DNA from: Amia ocellicauda
Taxonomy: Eukaryota; Chordata; Actinopteri; Amiiformes; Amiidae
Direction: 5' to 3'
Assembly: GCF_036373705.1 (NCBI RefSeq)
Contig: NC_089864.1
Location: forward strand, 69,501 to 133,500
DNA: 64,000 nucleotides
The translations under genes and the position numbers were made by a program. This document shows, one piece after another, positions 1 to 48,948 of this stretch (position 1 is its first letter; the number at the start of each line of letters is the position of its first letter). Below the pieces are notes generated by a model. The model saw only the letters and a list, made by a program, of their open reading frames with translations. It was not told the origin of the DNA and made no database searches.

Positions 1-290
1 CACTGACTGAGACTGACACATGGACACTGACTCACTGACACAGAATCTCTGACACACTGAAGACACACAAACACTGAGATACTGTGAGACACTGAAACAG
101 TGTCAAAGTGACACAATGACATATAGATAGAGTACCATAGTGACACAGGGATACAGTGAATCAGTGACATTGACTCTCTGACACAGTGACACACTAATAC
201 ACAGAAACAGTGACACAGAGACACATTGACACAGTGACGCTCCAGCACTGTGAGGATGTGAAATAGATACGGGGATTTCCCAAAATCAAC
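1..290. repeat. Degenerate CACTGA-rich simple repeat
   Basis: Imperfect short units of the type gacacactga and cagtgacaca, without a long open frame. It belongs to the CAGTG/CACTG-rich family that recurs through the window. No gene is seen here. Confidence 0.8.
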
Positions 291-470
291 CTGCAGGGGG
301 GCGAAAGGGCAGGGGGGAGCGGGGGGGGGTAACTGTGTCTGTCTCCTATACAGGATCCCTGACACTCAGTGTCCTCCTGGGATTGTAGGGGGTGGAGGGG
401 GGACAGTCACAGCAGCGTCCCACATTAACTGTGACAGGCAGCCTCTGTGCTCCTCCCACACTGAGCTGGC
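291..470. other. Non-repetitive GC-rich spacer, nothing recognised
   Basis: This is a short unique stretch with runs of G and C between two tandem arrays. I checked the minus strand for the SYNGAP1 C-terminal exon and found no convincing reading frame or splice sites. Confidence 0.5.
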
Positions 471-1033
471 TGTGTACCTGGTATCACTGACTGACCAGTC
501 TGTGTAACTGGTATCACTGACTGATCAGTCTGTGTAACTGGTATCACTTACTGACCAGTCTGTGTAACTGGTATCTCACTGACTGACCATTAACTGACCA
601 GTCTGTGTAACTGGTATCTCACTGACTGACCAGTCTGTGTAACTGGTATCTCACTGACTGAGCAGTCTATGTAACTGGTATCACTGACTGACCAGTCTGT
701 GTAACTGGTATCTCACTGACTGACCATTAACTGACCAGTCTGTGTAACTGGTATCTCACTGACTGACCAGTCTGTGTAACTGGTATCTCACTGACTGACC
801 AGTCTGTATAACTGGTATCTCACTGACTGAGCAGTCTATGTAACTGGTATCTCTCTGACTGACCAGTCTGTGTAACTGGTATCTCACTGACTGACCAGTC
901 TGTATAACTGGTATCTCACTGACTGACCAGTCTGTATAACTGGTATCTCACTGACTGACCAGTCTGTATAACTGGTATCTCACTGACTGACCAGTCTGTG
1001 TAACTGGTATCACTGACTGACCAGTGAAAGGCC
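470..1033. repeat. 32-bp minisatellite (about 16 copies)
   Basis: The unit is about 32 bp, built from ctgactgaccagtctgtgt followed by aactggtatctca, with some units shortened by loss of ctca. Copies are near-identical and differ by single substitutions (gtgtaa to gtataa), so the expansion looks recent. Confidence 0.9.
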
Positions 1034-1214
1034 AGTATGAATCAGTGCACAGTAACCCTATTGTTAAAAAGCCTGGCTGTTCGTTAGCCGGTGACACAGA
1101 ATGGCCAGTGTCATTAGACTCCGGGGAGAAATTTGAGTAAGCAGAGCCCATCGGGGTTGAGAGGGAAGCAAGTTCACACGGAGTACACAGGAAGTGCTAC
1201 ATGGTACTACTGTG
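1034..1214. other. Unique spacer, nothing recognised
   Basis: Non-repetitive sequence with a 67-codon minus-strand open frame that resembles no protein I know. It could be part of the SYNGAP1 3' UTR, but no polyadenylation signal or splice site supports this. Confidence 0.3.
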
Positions 1215-1800
1215 TGTGAGTGTTTCGGGCTGTGTGTGCGTGTGTATGTCTGTCTGTGTGTGTGTCAGTCTGTGTGTATATGTGTCAGTCTGTGTTTGTG
1301 AAAGTGTCTATGTGTGTGTCTCTTTGTGTCTATTTGACTGTCCGTGTGGTGTGTCTGTCTGTCAAATGGAGTGAAATGTTAGAAGGGTCAGTGTATTTGT
1401 CTATCTGTCTGTGTGTTTCGGTATGTGTGTTTATCTGTGTGTCTGTCAGTGGCTAAGTGTGTTAACAGTGTGTCATCGTGTGTGACTATGTGTATAGTAG
1501 TCTGACAGAATGCCAGTGTGCATATCAGTGTGTTAGTATGTGTGTATGTCTGTGGCAGTGTATCAGTGTGTACACTGTTTTGTTTTTCAGTGTGTCAGTG
1601 TTTACCAGTGTGTGGCACTGTGTGCATTAGTGTGTTTGTCAGTGTTTGATAGTGTGTCAGCATGTCAGTGTGAAGTGTATTGTGGTGTCAGTGCCATGTT
1701 GCAGTGGTTCAGTGTGTCTCCAGTGTGTCAGTGTATCATTGTGTCTTTATTGTGTCAGTGTGTCTGCAGTGTGTCAGCGTAGCATTGTGTTTGTAGTGTG
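1215..1800. repeat. GT-rich degenerate repeat
   Basis: Long runs of tgtgtgtcagt-like words. All apparent open frames are Cys/Val/Ser-rich repeat translations and are not genes. Confidence 0.85.
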
Positions 1801-2035
1801 CTCCACTATGTGTGGAGTTCAGATTACTTTTAGGGTCAGAAACGCACAGAGAGCAGAACCAGATAGAGAGAGAGAGAGTAATGGAGGGATGACGGGAATG
1901 GAGATGGAGAAGGAAACCTGCCTGTGTGCTGTGTGTGAGGGGGCGGGGGGGTGTAACGGCTATCATAAACTACGTAAATTAATGAATCTGTTCATTAAAA
2001 CTGTGTGAGAGAGACGGATGTATTTACAGACTGAG

Positions 2036-2460
2036 TGATACACTGACTGACTGAGTGATACACTGATTGACTGACTGACACACTGATGGACTGACTGACT
2101 GACTGACACACTGACTGACTGATACACTCAATCACTGACAGTATATTTATCTGTCTATCTGTATGGGTAAAGGTACCATAGTAAAGGTACTTCTGGGAAA
2201 TCCACACATCTATCTGTCTATCTGTCTAACTGTCTGCCTGTGTGTCTTTGAGTGTGTCTGTCAGGGTGTGTCTGTGTGAGAATGTAAATCTGTGTGGCTG
2301 TCTATAAAGGACTGTGTGTGCAAGCATCTGTCGGTGAGTGATTGAGTGTGTCTGTTTGCATGTCAGTGTATTATAATTTAGCTCAGTGTATCAGTCAGTC
2401 AGTCAGTCAGTCAGTCAGTCAGTCAGTCAGTGTATCAGTCAGTCAAGTCAGTTAAGTCCT
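2036..2460. repeat. (ACTG)n / (CAGT)n tetranucleotide tracts
   Basis: A (ctga) tract at 2036-2130 and a pure (cagt)n tract at 2390-2440, separated by degenerate tgtgtctgt sequence. The two tracts are reverse complements of one motif. Confidence 0.9.
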
Positions 2461-2562
2461 GATGGATATAAGTCCATCAGTTGGTCAGTCAGTCAGTTAG
2501 TCCTAGTTAGTGTGTCTAAATGACCAGTGTGAGCTATATGTGTTGTTGTAGAGAGCAGTGTA

Positions 2563-2723
2563 AATAAGACACTGAGTCATAGCGTCTGCAATGTGTGTAT
2601 ATACAGCTCTGGAAAAAATTAAGAGACCACTTAACATTGATTTCTGAACTTCGAGTGGTCTCTTAATTTTTTCCAGAGCTGTATATGTACACACATTGCA
2701 TATGCTATGACTCAGTGTCTTAT
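2563..2723. mobile_element. Long palindrome with a Tc1/mariner-type MITE core
   Basis: The core is an almost perfect inverted repeat whose arms start tatacagctctggaaaaaat and meet at about 2632-2653 around a 22-bp loop. This terminal sequence is familiar from fish Tc1-like elements. The inverted symmetry continues past the element ends: aataagacactgagtcatag at 2563 recurs inverted at about 2704-2723, with a few mismatches and a 2-bp indel. Each arm is therefore about 70-75 bp. No coding capacity. Confidence 0.8.
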
Positions 2724-2930
2724 TCGATGGGGAACAGTGTTTGGAGTATGCACAGACTATGTGTATTTAGAATATGTTCATCTGAGTATTGTGCAAATGT
2801 GTGTGCATATGTATTTTATAGAGAGTGAAAGTGTGTGTTTATGGAGTTATAAAGTGCGTGTAAAGAATGTAATGGAGCTGTGTATAGAGTTTTATGTATT
2901 GATTGTTATACAGTGTGTGTAGAGGGTTAT
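2724..2930. other. AT-rich spacer, nothing recognised
   Basis: Degenerate gtgtgt and tagagtg words grade into the next array. No gene is seen. Confidence 0.4.
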
Positions 2931-4467
2931 AGAATGAAATAGAGTGTGAGTATAGAGTGCTCTGCAGTGTGTGAATACGTTGTTTTATAGAGTGTGTGTA
3001 TGCTGTGATATAGAGTGTGCAGTGTTATGGAGTGTGTGCATCCAGTGTTATGGAGTGTTTATAGTAAATACAGTGTGATAAAGTGTTTGTATAGAGTGTC
3101 TCTACAGCATTATAGGGGGTGTGTATAAAGAGTGCTATAGAGTGTGTGTATAGTGCTATATAGAGTGAGTGTGCAGTGCTATATAGAGTGAGTGTGCAGT
3201 GCTATAGAGAGAGTGTGTGTATATAGTGCGCTATAGAGTGTTATATAGTTCTATAGAGTGTGTGTATACAGCATGTTATAGAGTGTGTATATATTGCTAT
3301 AGAGTGTGTGTGTATACAGAGTGCTACAGAGTGGGTATATGGTGCTATAGAGTGTGTATTAAGAGTACTACAGAGTGTGTTTAGAAAGTGCTATAGAGAG
3401 TGTGGGTATAAAGAGTGCTATAGAGTGTGTGTTTTACAGTGTGTGCATTCAGTGTTATAGAGTGTCTACAGTAAATACAGTGTGATAAAGTATGTGTATA
3501 GAGTGTCTCTAGAGTGTTATATGGTGTGTGTATAGAGAAAGTGTGTGTATACAGAGTGTGTACATAGTGCTATAGAGTGTGTGTATAATGCTATATAGAC
3601 TATGTGTATATAGAGTGCTATAGAGAGAGTGTGTGCTTAGTGATATAGTGTGTATAGTGCTACAGTGTGTGTATAGAGAGTGCTATAAAGTGTGTATCTA
3701 GTGCTATAGAGTGTGTGTATTGAAACTGCTAGAGAGTATGTGTATAGAGAGTTCTATAGCGTGTGTATATAGTGCTATAGAGTGTGTATGGAGAGTGCTA
3801 TAGAGTGTGTGTATTGAAACTGCTATAGAGAGTATGTGTATAGAGAGTTCTATAGCATGTGTATATAGTGCTATAGAGTGTGTATATAGTTCTATAGAGA
3901 GTGCTTTAGATTGTGGGTATAGAAAGTGATATAGAGAATGTGGGTATAGAGAGTGCTATAGAGTTTGTGTGTGTAGAGAGTGCTATAGAGTGTGTTTATA
4001 GTGCTACAGATTGCATATAGAAAGTTATATAGAGAGTGTGTATAGAAATTGCTATAGAGTGTGTGTATAGAGAGTACTATAGAGTGTGTACATAGTGCTA
4101 TACAGTGTGTATAGAGAGTGTGTATAGAGTGCTATATAGTGTGGATATAGAGAGTGCTATAGAGTGTGTATATAGTGTTATAGAGTGTGTGTATATAGAG
4201 AGTGCTATAGAGAAAGTGTGTATATATTGCTATAGAATGTGTATATAGTGCTATAGAGTGTGTGTATAGAGTGCTGCAGAGTGTATTGCCTTTGTGTGTG
4301 TGTGTGTACACAGTTCTGCAGAGTGTATTACGTGTGTGTGTTTGTGTGTGTGTGTAGATAGTGCTGCAGAGTGTATTACCTGTGTGTTTGTGTGTGAGTG
4401 TGTGTAGACAGTGCTGCAGAGTGTATTGCCTGTGTGTGTGTGTAGACAGTGTTGCAGAGTATATTAC
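2930..4467. repeat. Minisatellite of tatagagtgtgtgtat units (about 1.5 kb)
   Basis: Imperfect units of roughly 20-30 bp made of 'gtgctatagagtgtgtgtat' and 'agagagtgctatagag'. Higher-order blocks are visible: the segment around 3715-3775 is nearly repeated at 3790-3850. The right end changes to units containing 'gtgctgcagagtgtattacc', which touch the candidate exon at 4468. Confidence 0.9.
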
Positions 4468-4535
4468 CTGTGTACTCGGGGCGGGGCGGGCGCGGGCGCG
4501 AGGCGGGGCTGGATTAGGATTGATTGTCGCCTCCC
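4468..4535 (-). CDS. Candidate SYNGAP1 penultimate exon (weak)
   Basis: A GC-rich island between a GT minisatellite and a GA tract. On the minus strand it has a possible acceptor (TTTCCACAG) at 4536 and a donor (CAG|GTAATA) at 4467. In the phase left by exon 20 it would encode about 22 residues ending in a Pro/Ala-rich stretch, LAPAPAPPRVH. That resembles the Pro-rich tail LAPPAPPPPPRLQ that I recall in mammalian SynGAP just before its C-terminus. The match is low-complexity, so chance is a real alternative. Confidence 0.3.
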
Positions 4536-4560
4536 CTGTGGAAATCACCGTATCTCATCA

Positions 4561-4562
<2 letters not shown>

Positions 4563-4600
<38 letters not shown>

Positions 4601-4770
4601 AGAGAGAGAGAGATGGTAGAGGGGGGGAGGGGAGAGAGGTAGTGGGGGTAGAAAGAGAAGGAGAGAGGGTTAGGGAGAGCGGGTAAAAGAGGAAGAGAGA
4701 GAGGTGGAGATGGGCTAGAGAAAGAGAACAGGGAAGAGAGTGTATGTGGGAAGAGGAGGAGAGGGGGTGG
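4563..4770. repeat. GA-rich simple repeat
   Basis: (GA)n with G-rich interruptions. It would serve as a pyrimidine tract on the minus strand ahead of the candidate exon at 4468-4535. Confidence 0.85.
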
Positions 4771-5330
4771 TAACAAACTGCAAGATACTGTAACACACCA
4801 CAACACACTGAAAGTCACTGTACCACACAGTACCACACCATGACACACTGACATACTGTGACCCACTGTAACACACTTAACTCTGCATGCTACATGTACA
4901 GGCCACAGTCCAGTCTGGGCACAGCTGCACACAAGCACACAGGGACAGAACACACAAAGACAGGTGTGTTACAATGCGCACCAAACAAGCATGTAATAGA
5001 GCACATGGGACGCAGGGCAACATCGCCCACAGGTAAACATGCACAGTCACCCGTCCCAGGGCATGCTAGCACATGCCACATGCTTCATGCTACACACTGA
5101 CAGGAGACAGACTGTGCATGTGTGTCTACTGTACTCCAGTATGTGTGTAGGGGGGAGTAGTGTTAGTGTGTGTTGGGGGGGGGGGCAGAGTGTGGAGCAT
5201 GGCATAGAAAAAAACATGCACATATATATAGAGAGAGAGAGCAAGAGAGACGAGAGAGAGAGACAGAGACAGAGAAGAGGATGAGGAGAGAGAGAGGACA
5301 GTCACACACCAGCATCACACTGAGAGTGGG
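4771..5330. other. Mixed CA-rich and GA-rich sequence
   Basis: Cacac and acactg words, a G run at 5174-5183 and a (GA)n patch at 5230-5290. No gene-like frame survives inspection on either strand. Confidence 0.6.
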
Positions 5331-6360
5331 AGGACTGATGCACACACATCACATGCCACTCACATGCAAGTAACAAACAGAGACACGCAACCGCACACAC
5401 ATACACAGAACACAAACAAAAAACATATAACACACTGACACACGAAATACACATAACATAGATTCACACACATGGGCACTACATACATGCAACACACATT
5501 GAACCATATACACAGACATGAATACACAAGCACACACACTGACACACACTGTGACACACAGACTCATGCACAGGTGAAAATGATAATTCTTATGCTGCAA
5601 ACTGCATTAATATACTGCACACTATAATGGCAGTCACTGCTTATCACTGTTTGCAGAAAAGATACTAAGACACACAAAGACACACACAAACAGTCATATA
5701 GACACACAGACACACATAAAGAAACACATATAGACACACAGACATACACAAAGACACACACAAACAGTCATATAGACACACATAAAGAAACACATATAGA
5801 CACACAGACATACACAAAGACACACACAAACAGTCATATAGACACACATAAAGAAACACATATAGACACACAGACATACACAAAGACACACACACAGACA
5901 TAGTGACACACACACACACAAATCCATATAGACAGACATGCAAACAGATATTGACACACACAAATACACACACAAACAGACATATCGACACACAGATACA
6001 CACACACACAAATAGACATATAGACACATAGACACACAAAGACACACATGCAAACAGACAGAGAGACAGGCACTCATACAAAAGAATGCACAGAGATGTA
6101 GACAGGCAAACATACAGACAGACACAGTCAGACAAAGCACGTAACACACAGACAGACAGACACAAACAAACTGACAGACAGACAGACACAGAGAGACAGA
6201 CAGAGCATGTGACACACAGACACAGACAGACAGACAGACAGAACATGTGACACACAGACAGACAGACAGAGCATGTGACAGACAGACAGACAGACACAAA
6301 CAAACAGACAGACAGACAGAAAGATAGGCAGACAGACAGATCATGTGACTGACAGACAGA
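5331..6360. repeat. CA-rich satellite with roughly 60-80 bp units
   Basis: Between 5680 and 5900 a block of roughly 60-80 bp (cacaaacagtcatatagaca, cacataaagaaacacatata, and flanking words) is repeated about three times almost exactly. The rest is degenerate cagacagacaga and acacaca. Open frames over 200 codons in several frames are artefacts of stop-free repeat units. Confidence 0.9.
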
Positions 6361-6383
6361 CAGTATTATTCTCTCTGTTCCAC

Positions 6384-44759
<38,376 letters not shown>

Positions 44760-45224
44760 GATCCAGGGACATCCACCGGGTTCGACCTGCCCGGTCCGGC
44801 TGCCCCGCCGCGCCAATATTACCGGACACCGACAACCGCCGCCGGCCACGGGGTAACGGCAGTGCGGACGCCAGCAGTGATGAGAACAACTCGGGATAAA
44901 TCAGCAAATAAATAAATAACGGATCCTGTGCGGGGACGGAGAGCACTAGCGCCAGCGAGCCGTCATTCACCCCCCATCAGACCGCGCAAAATAATCAAAC
45001 CGTCCGATTCATGGTAGACATTGCACTGAGGGCGGGCGGGGATAGGGGGGCTGCCCGAAAGCTCACAGCGGAGAGGAAGAGGAGGAAGGAGGGATGAAGG
45101 AAGAGAGGAGAGAGGAGAGGAGGAGGAGGAGGAGAGGAGGGAGGGGGGGAGAGGGGGGAGCGCGAGCCGTGCACGAGCAGAGCCCAGTCCCGCAGTCGCG
45201 CGCCCCGCACCGCAGCCGTGCCCC

Positions 45225-45280
<56 letters not shown>

Positions 45281-45499
45281 CTGCTCCCGGACGGAGGGAT
45301 GGAGGGAGAGAAAGACAGAGAGGGAGATGGTCGTCGTTACTGAGGTGTGTAGAATTCACACACGCGAGAGAGAGAGAGCTGGGAAGGAGGGAGGGGGGAG
45401 TGTGTGTGTGTGTGTCTGTGTATCAATGTATAGTTTCTATAAGAGGCTTTATGACTGCTCCCTGCAGAGAGAGAGAAAATACATTGCACACGGGTAATC

Positions 45500-45526
45500 C
45501 TGGGGCGCATTCACACACATTGACTG

Positions 45527-45569
<43 letters not shown>

Positions 45570-46045
45570 GACTCTCTCTCACACACACTCTCACACACAC
45601 TCACACATAGACTCACACATATAGACTCACATACACACACACACTCACACATATAGACTCATACACACACTCACACACACACACATAGACTCTCACACAC
45701 AGACTCACACACATAGACTCATACACACACAGACTCACACATATAGACTCTCACACACATAGACTCATACACACACACACATATAGACTCTCACACACAG
45801 ACTCACACACACACAGACTCACACATATAGACTCTCACACACATAGACTCACACACTCACACACATAGACTCATACACACACACACATATAGACTCTCAC
45901 ACACAGACTCACACACTCACACACATAGACTCTCACACACATAGACTCATACACACACACACATATAGACTCATACACACACACATATAGACTCTCACAG
46001 ACAGACTCACACACTCAGACACTCTCACATACACATACACTCATT
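45500..46045. repeat. CACACATAGACTCACACA satellite
   Basis: Units of 18-30 bp such as 'acacacatatagactctcac', about 20 copies, directly upstream of the SYNGAP1 CpG region. Confidence 0.92.
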
Positions 46046-47120
46046 CACTCACACACAGAATCACACAACACACTGTCGCTCCTTTGTGTGGGTGAGTCGA
46101 GCACGCTGACTCTCTCCCTCTCTCGTGCACACACACAGTCGCTCACTCGCTCAGCGCACTCACTCACACGTTCCAGAGAGAGGGCTGCACATTGACACAC
46201 TCTGCCTGTGTGGCATCTCGACAGGGTCCTGAGAGGAGAGACGCGGTGGGCTGCTCTTCGGAGCTGCTCTCTCAGGATCCCCAGGCAGAGGAGGGAGTGA
46301 GCCAGCTGGGTGTGAGACCTGTGACATTGTACAGTGTGAGATGTGACAGTGTTATAATTGGTCAGTTTGTGGTGTCAGTGTGTATTCGGGCATTTGTATT
46401 TGAGTGTGTCTGTTTGTGTGATTTAATTTGAGCTCGTCTGTGTATGTGATTTTATTTGAGTGTGTCAGTGTGTTGTCACAGTGTATGTGTGAAATTCAGA
46501 GTGAGGGTAATATAGGAAGTCATGGAGTACTAGATATCCATCCCTCTTCTCTCTCCTCATTCTGCTTCTTCCAGTAAAGAGCAAGAGAGAGAGAGAGGAT
46601 TCCTTCCCATGTTTTTCTAACCAATATAAGAATGACCTCTCTCTCTCTCTCATTCCCTTCTTATGAACCAGGCCCGAGTACCATCAGAACGTTTAAAGTA
46701 AAAATAGAATAATAATAGAATCCATATATACGTATCTACTGCAATTATAATCAATCCTCCTCCGTCATTCGTTTTCTGTCATTCTCCCAGACAAACGGAA
46801 AACATTACATTGTCAATTTTGGCCGCTACTGCAGCCTCTGTGTTGCTGCAAACCTAATAATGAGTGGAGCCAATATGGCGGACACCGGAGCCGCAGTTTC
46901 CCCAATATGAGCCCATTCTGGTAAGAATGATGCCACCTGGCGGAGAAGAGGCGTCCCTGCAAGCGGCTGTCATGCAGAGCACAGCGGCATCTAGCGGCAC
47001 TAAGGGACACTGCAGCCTTCATACACAACACTTACCTCCGACTGTTCACCCGAGAGCAGGTTCAGAGGCGTCAGTGTGTGAGTGAACAGAGGAGCAATCA
47101 GATAGCAGGTGTACAAACAG
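46046..47120. other. Intergenic region between SYNGAP1 and ZBTB22
   Basis: Unique sequence. At 46860-46930 there is 'gccaatatggcggacaccgg', a CCAAT plus a YY1-like ATGGCGG core, followed by a gtaaga donor-like site. This may be a small promoter or untranslated exon, but no gene could be attached to it. Confidence 0.4.
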
Positions 47121-47123
47121 CAG

Positions 47124-47129
47124 TTTATT
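47124..47129 (-). terminator. ZBTB22 polyadenylation signal (AATAAA)
   Basis: AATAAA on the minus strand, about 370 bp downstream of the ZBTB22 stop, followed within 30 bp by GTTTGT-rich sequence. It is the first such signal after the stop that I find. Confidence 0.6.
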
Positions 47130-47497
47130 AATTCTGTTCACCACAGGTACAGGGTCCCCAAATACACACTGTACACCAACTATACTGTATACTCACTGTA
47201 CACATTTGATACACGGCAGAGTGCACTATACACTACACACAGCACACTGTATGAGCAGTGCAGTGTACACTACACACAGTGCACAGAACACACTAAAGGC
47301 TGTCAGCAGCGCATATACATGGCCTGCACTGCACTGTGTGCACTTGTGTATATACATCACACACACGCACTGTAGTACACCAATACTCACAATGCACATA
47401 ACACACACATACACACTGCACTCACAGTCACACACACACACTCACACTGCACTCACACATACACACACTGTTTGGACCCTATTTCAAACCCCTCCTC
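47130..47497 (-). other. ZBTB22 3' UTR
   Basis: Inferred from the stop at 47498 and the AATAAA at 47124. Contains CA/GT-rich and 'cactacacacagcacactgt' repeats. Confidence 0.55.
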
Positions 47498-48948
47498 TCA
47501 GTTGTAGACCCCTCTCTGTCCACTCTCCTCCTCCTCCTCCTCCTCCTCCTTCAGCCCGTACACCAAACCCCCGCCGCCCCCTCCCCGCCCTGGCCGCGCC
47601 CCAGAGTAGGAGCGCAGCCCGGCCCCGCCCCCGGACACAGACCCCGCCTCCGCATCGAAGTCCAGCTCTTCCACTTTGACCCCGCCCCCAGCATGCAGCC
47701 CCGACTTCTCCCCCAGGCACCGCCCCATGTCCGAGGGGGCGGGGCTTGTCCTGAGGACGTGAAAGGCGTCGCTGTGATGGGCACCGTCGCTGCCGCCCTC
47801 CTGGCCGTATATTTGCCCCAGCCCCGCAGCCTCCCCACTGTCCTCGAAGTACCCCTCCGCCTCTTGGTACCCCAGCGCGCCCACGAAGTAGCCCTCGCCC
47901 TCCCGCTCCTCCAGCTCTGCCTCCCGGCCCCGCAGCAGCCCCTCCCGGTACAGCCAGTGCAGCTCGGGTGGGGGGGGGTGCGGTGGCCACGGGGCGGGGC
48001 TGGGTAGCGCGGGGGCGAAGGCGGGGAGGGTGGCGGCGGAGGAGTGCGTCTTCAGGTGCTTGGTCAGGTGGTGCTTCATCTTGAAGGTCTTGGCGCAGAC
48101 GGGGCACCCGAAGGGCCGCAGGTTCAGGTGCTGCATCTTGACGTGCCGGTCGCGCATGCTCTTCAGCGCGTAAGCCTTGCCGCAGTGGCAGTAATGCAGC
48201 TTGCCGGGGCAGGAGGGTGCGGCGGGGGGCGGTGGGGCCGGTGGCGTGGGGTGGGGGGGCGGCGGTTGGCGCCGGTGCTGGGGGGGGCGCCGGGGCGTGG
48301 CCGAAGGCCAGGTCGGGTCAGGGGGCGGGAGCTCAGGGGCCGGGGCGGGTGGTGGGGGCAGCAGGGGCTTCTGGGACACCTGCCCCGTGCCGTCCTCGAT
48401 CTCGTCGAATGTGCCCCCCGCCAGGCCACTGCCGTAGCAACCGAAGCCCTCCGCCACGGCACCGTACTCCTCCTCCCCCTCCCCCTCCCCCTCCTCCTCG
48501 CCTTCCTCCTCCTCCTCCTCCTCCTCCTCCTCCTCCCTCACTCCTTCCATCTCCTCTACCTCTCCCTCATCTATGTCCTCCTCCTCTTCCTCTTCCTCCC
48601 CATCCTCCTCCTCCGGCCTCCCGCCTAGCTGGAGCCAGGGGCTCGGCTGCCACTGCGCCCGCCCAGGGAGAGGAAAGACTGGACTGGACCCGCTGCCGGG
48701 GCCTCCCCGTCCTCCACCCTTCGCCTCCTCTTCCTCCTCCTCCTGACCTATTCCTCCCATCTCCACCTCCACCTCCACCTCCCCTTCTCTTCCTCCACCT
48801 CCCTCCCCCTCTCCTTCTGCCATAAGTTCTCTCTCATCTCTCTCTTGCTCCTCTTCCTCCTCCTCCACTTCTTCATCTTCTTGTTCTGGCAGAGTCACAT
48901 CCCCCTGTTCCTCCCTCTCTCCATCACACACAGTGGAGGAGTACTGGT
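47498..48948 (-). CDS. ZBTB22: ZBTB22 exon 4 (acidic region, zinc fingers, C-terminus)
   Basis: Acceptor TCTAG at 48949; the first codon is completed as GAC by the previous exon. Glu-rich runs, a Pro-rich linker (about 48210-48400), the two zinc fingers (about 48050-48215), then a Gly/Glu-rich tail and the TGA at 47500-47498. Confidence 0.85.

Noticed and set aside
48044..48825. Plus-strand frames of about 200 codons antisense to ZBTB22
   Set aside because: Shadow of a GC-rich coding exon on the other strand. The minus-strand frame has the BTB and zinc-finger gene structure.
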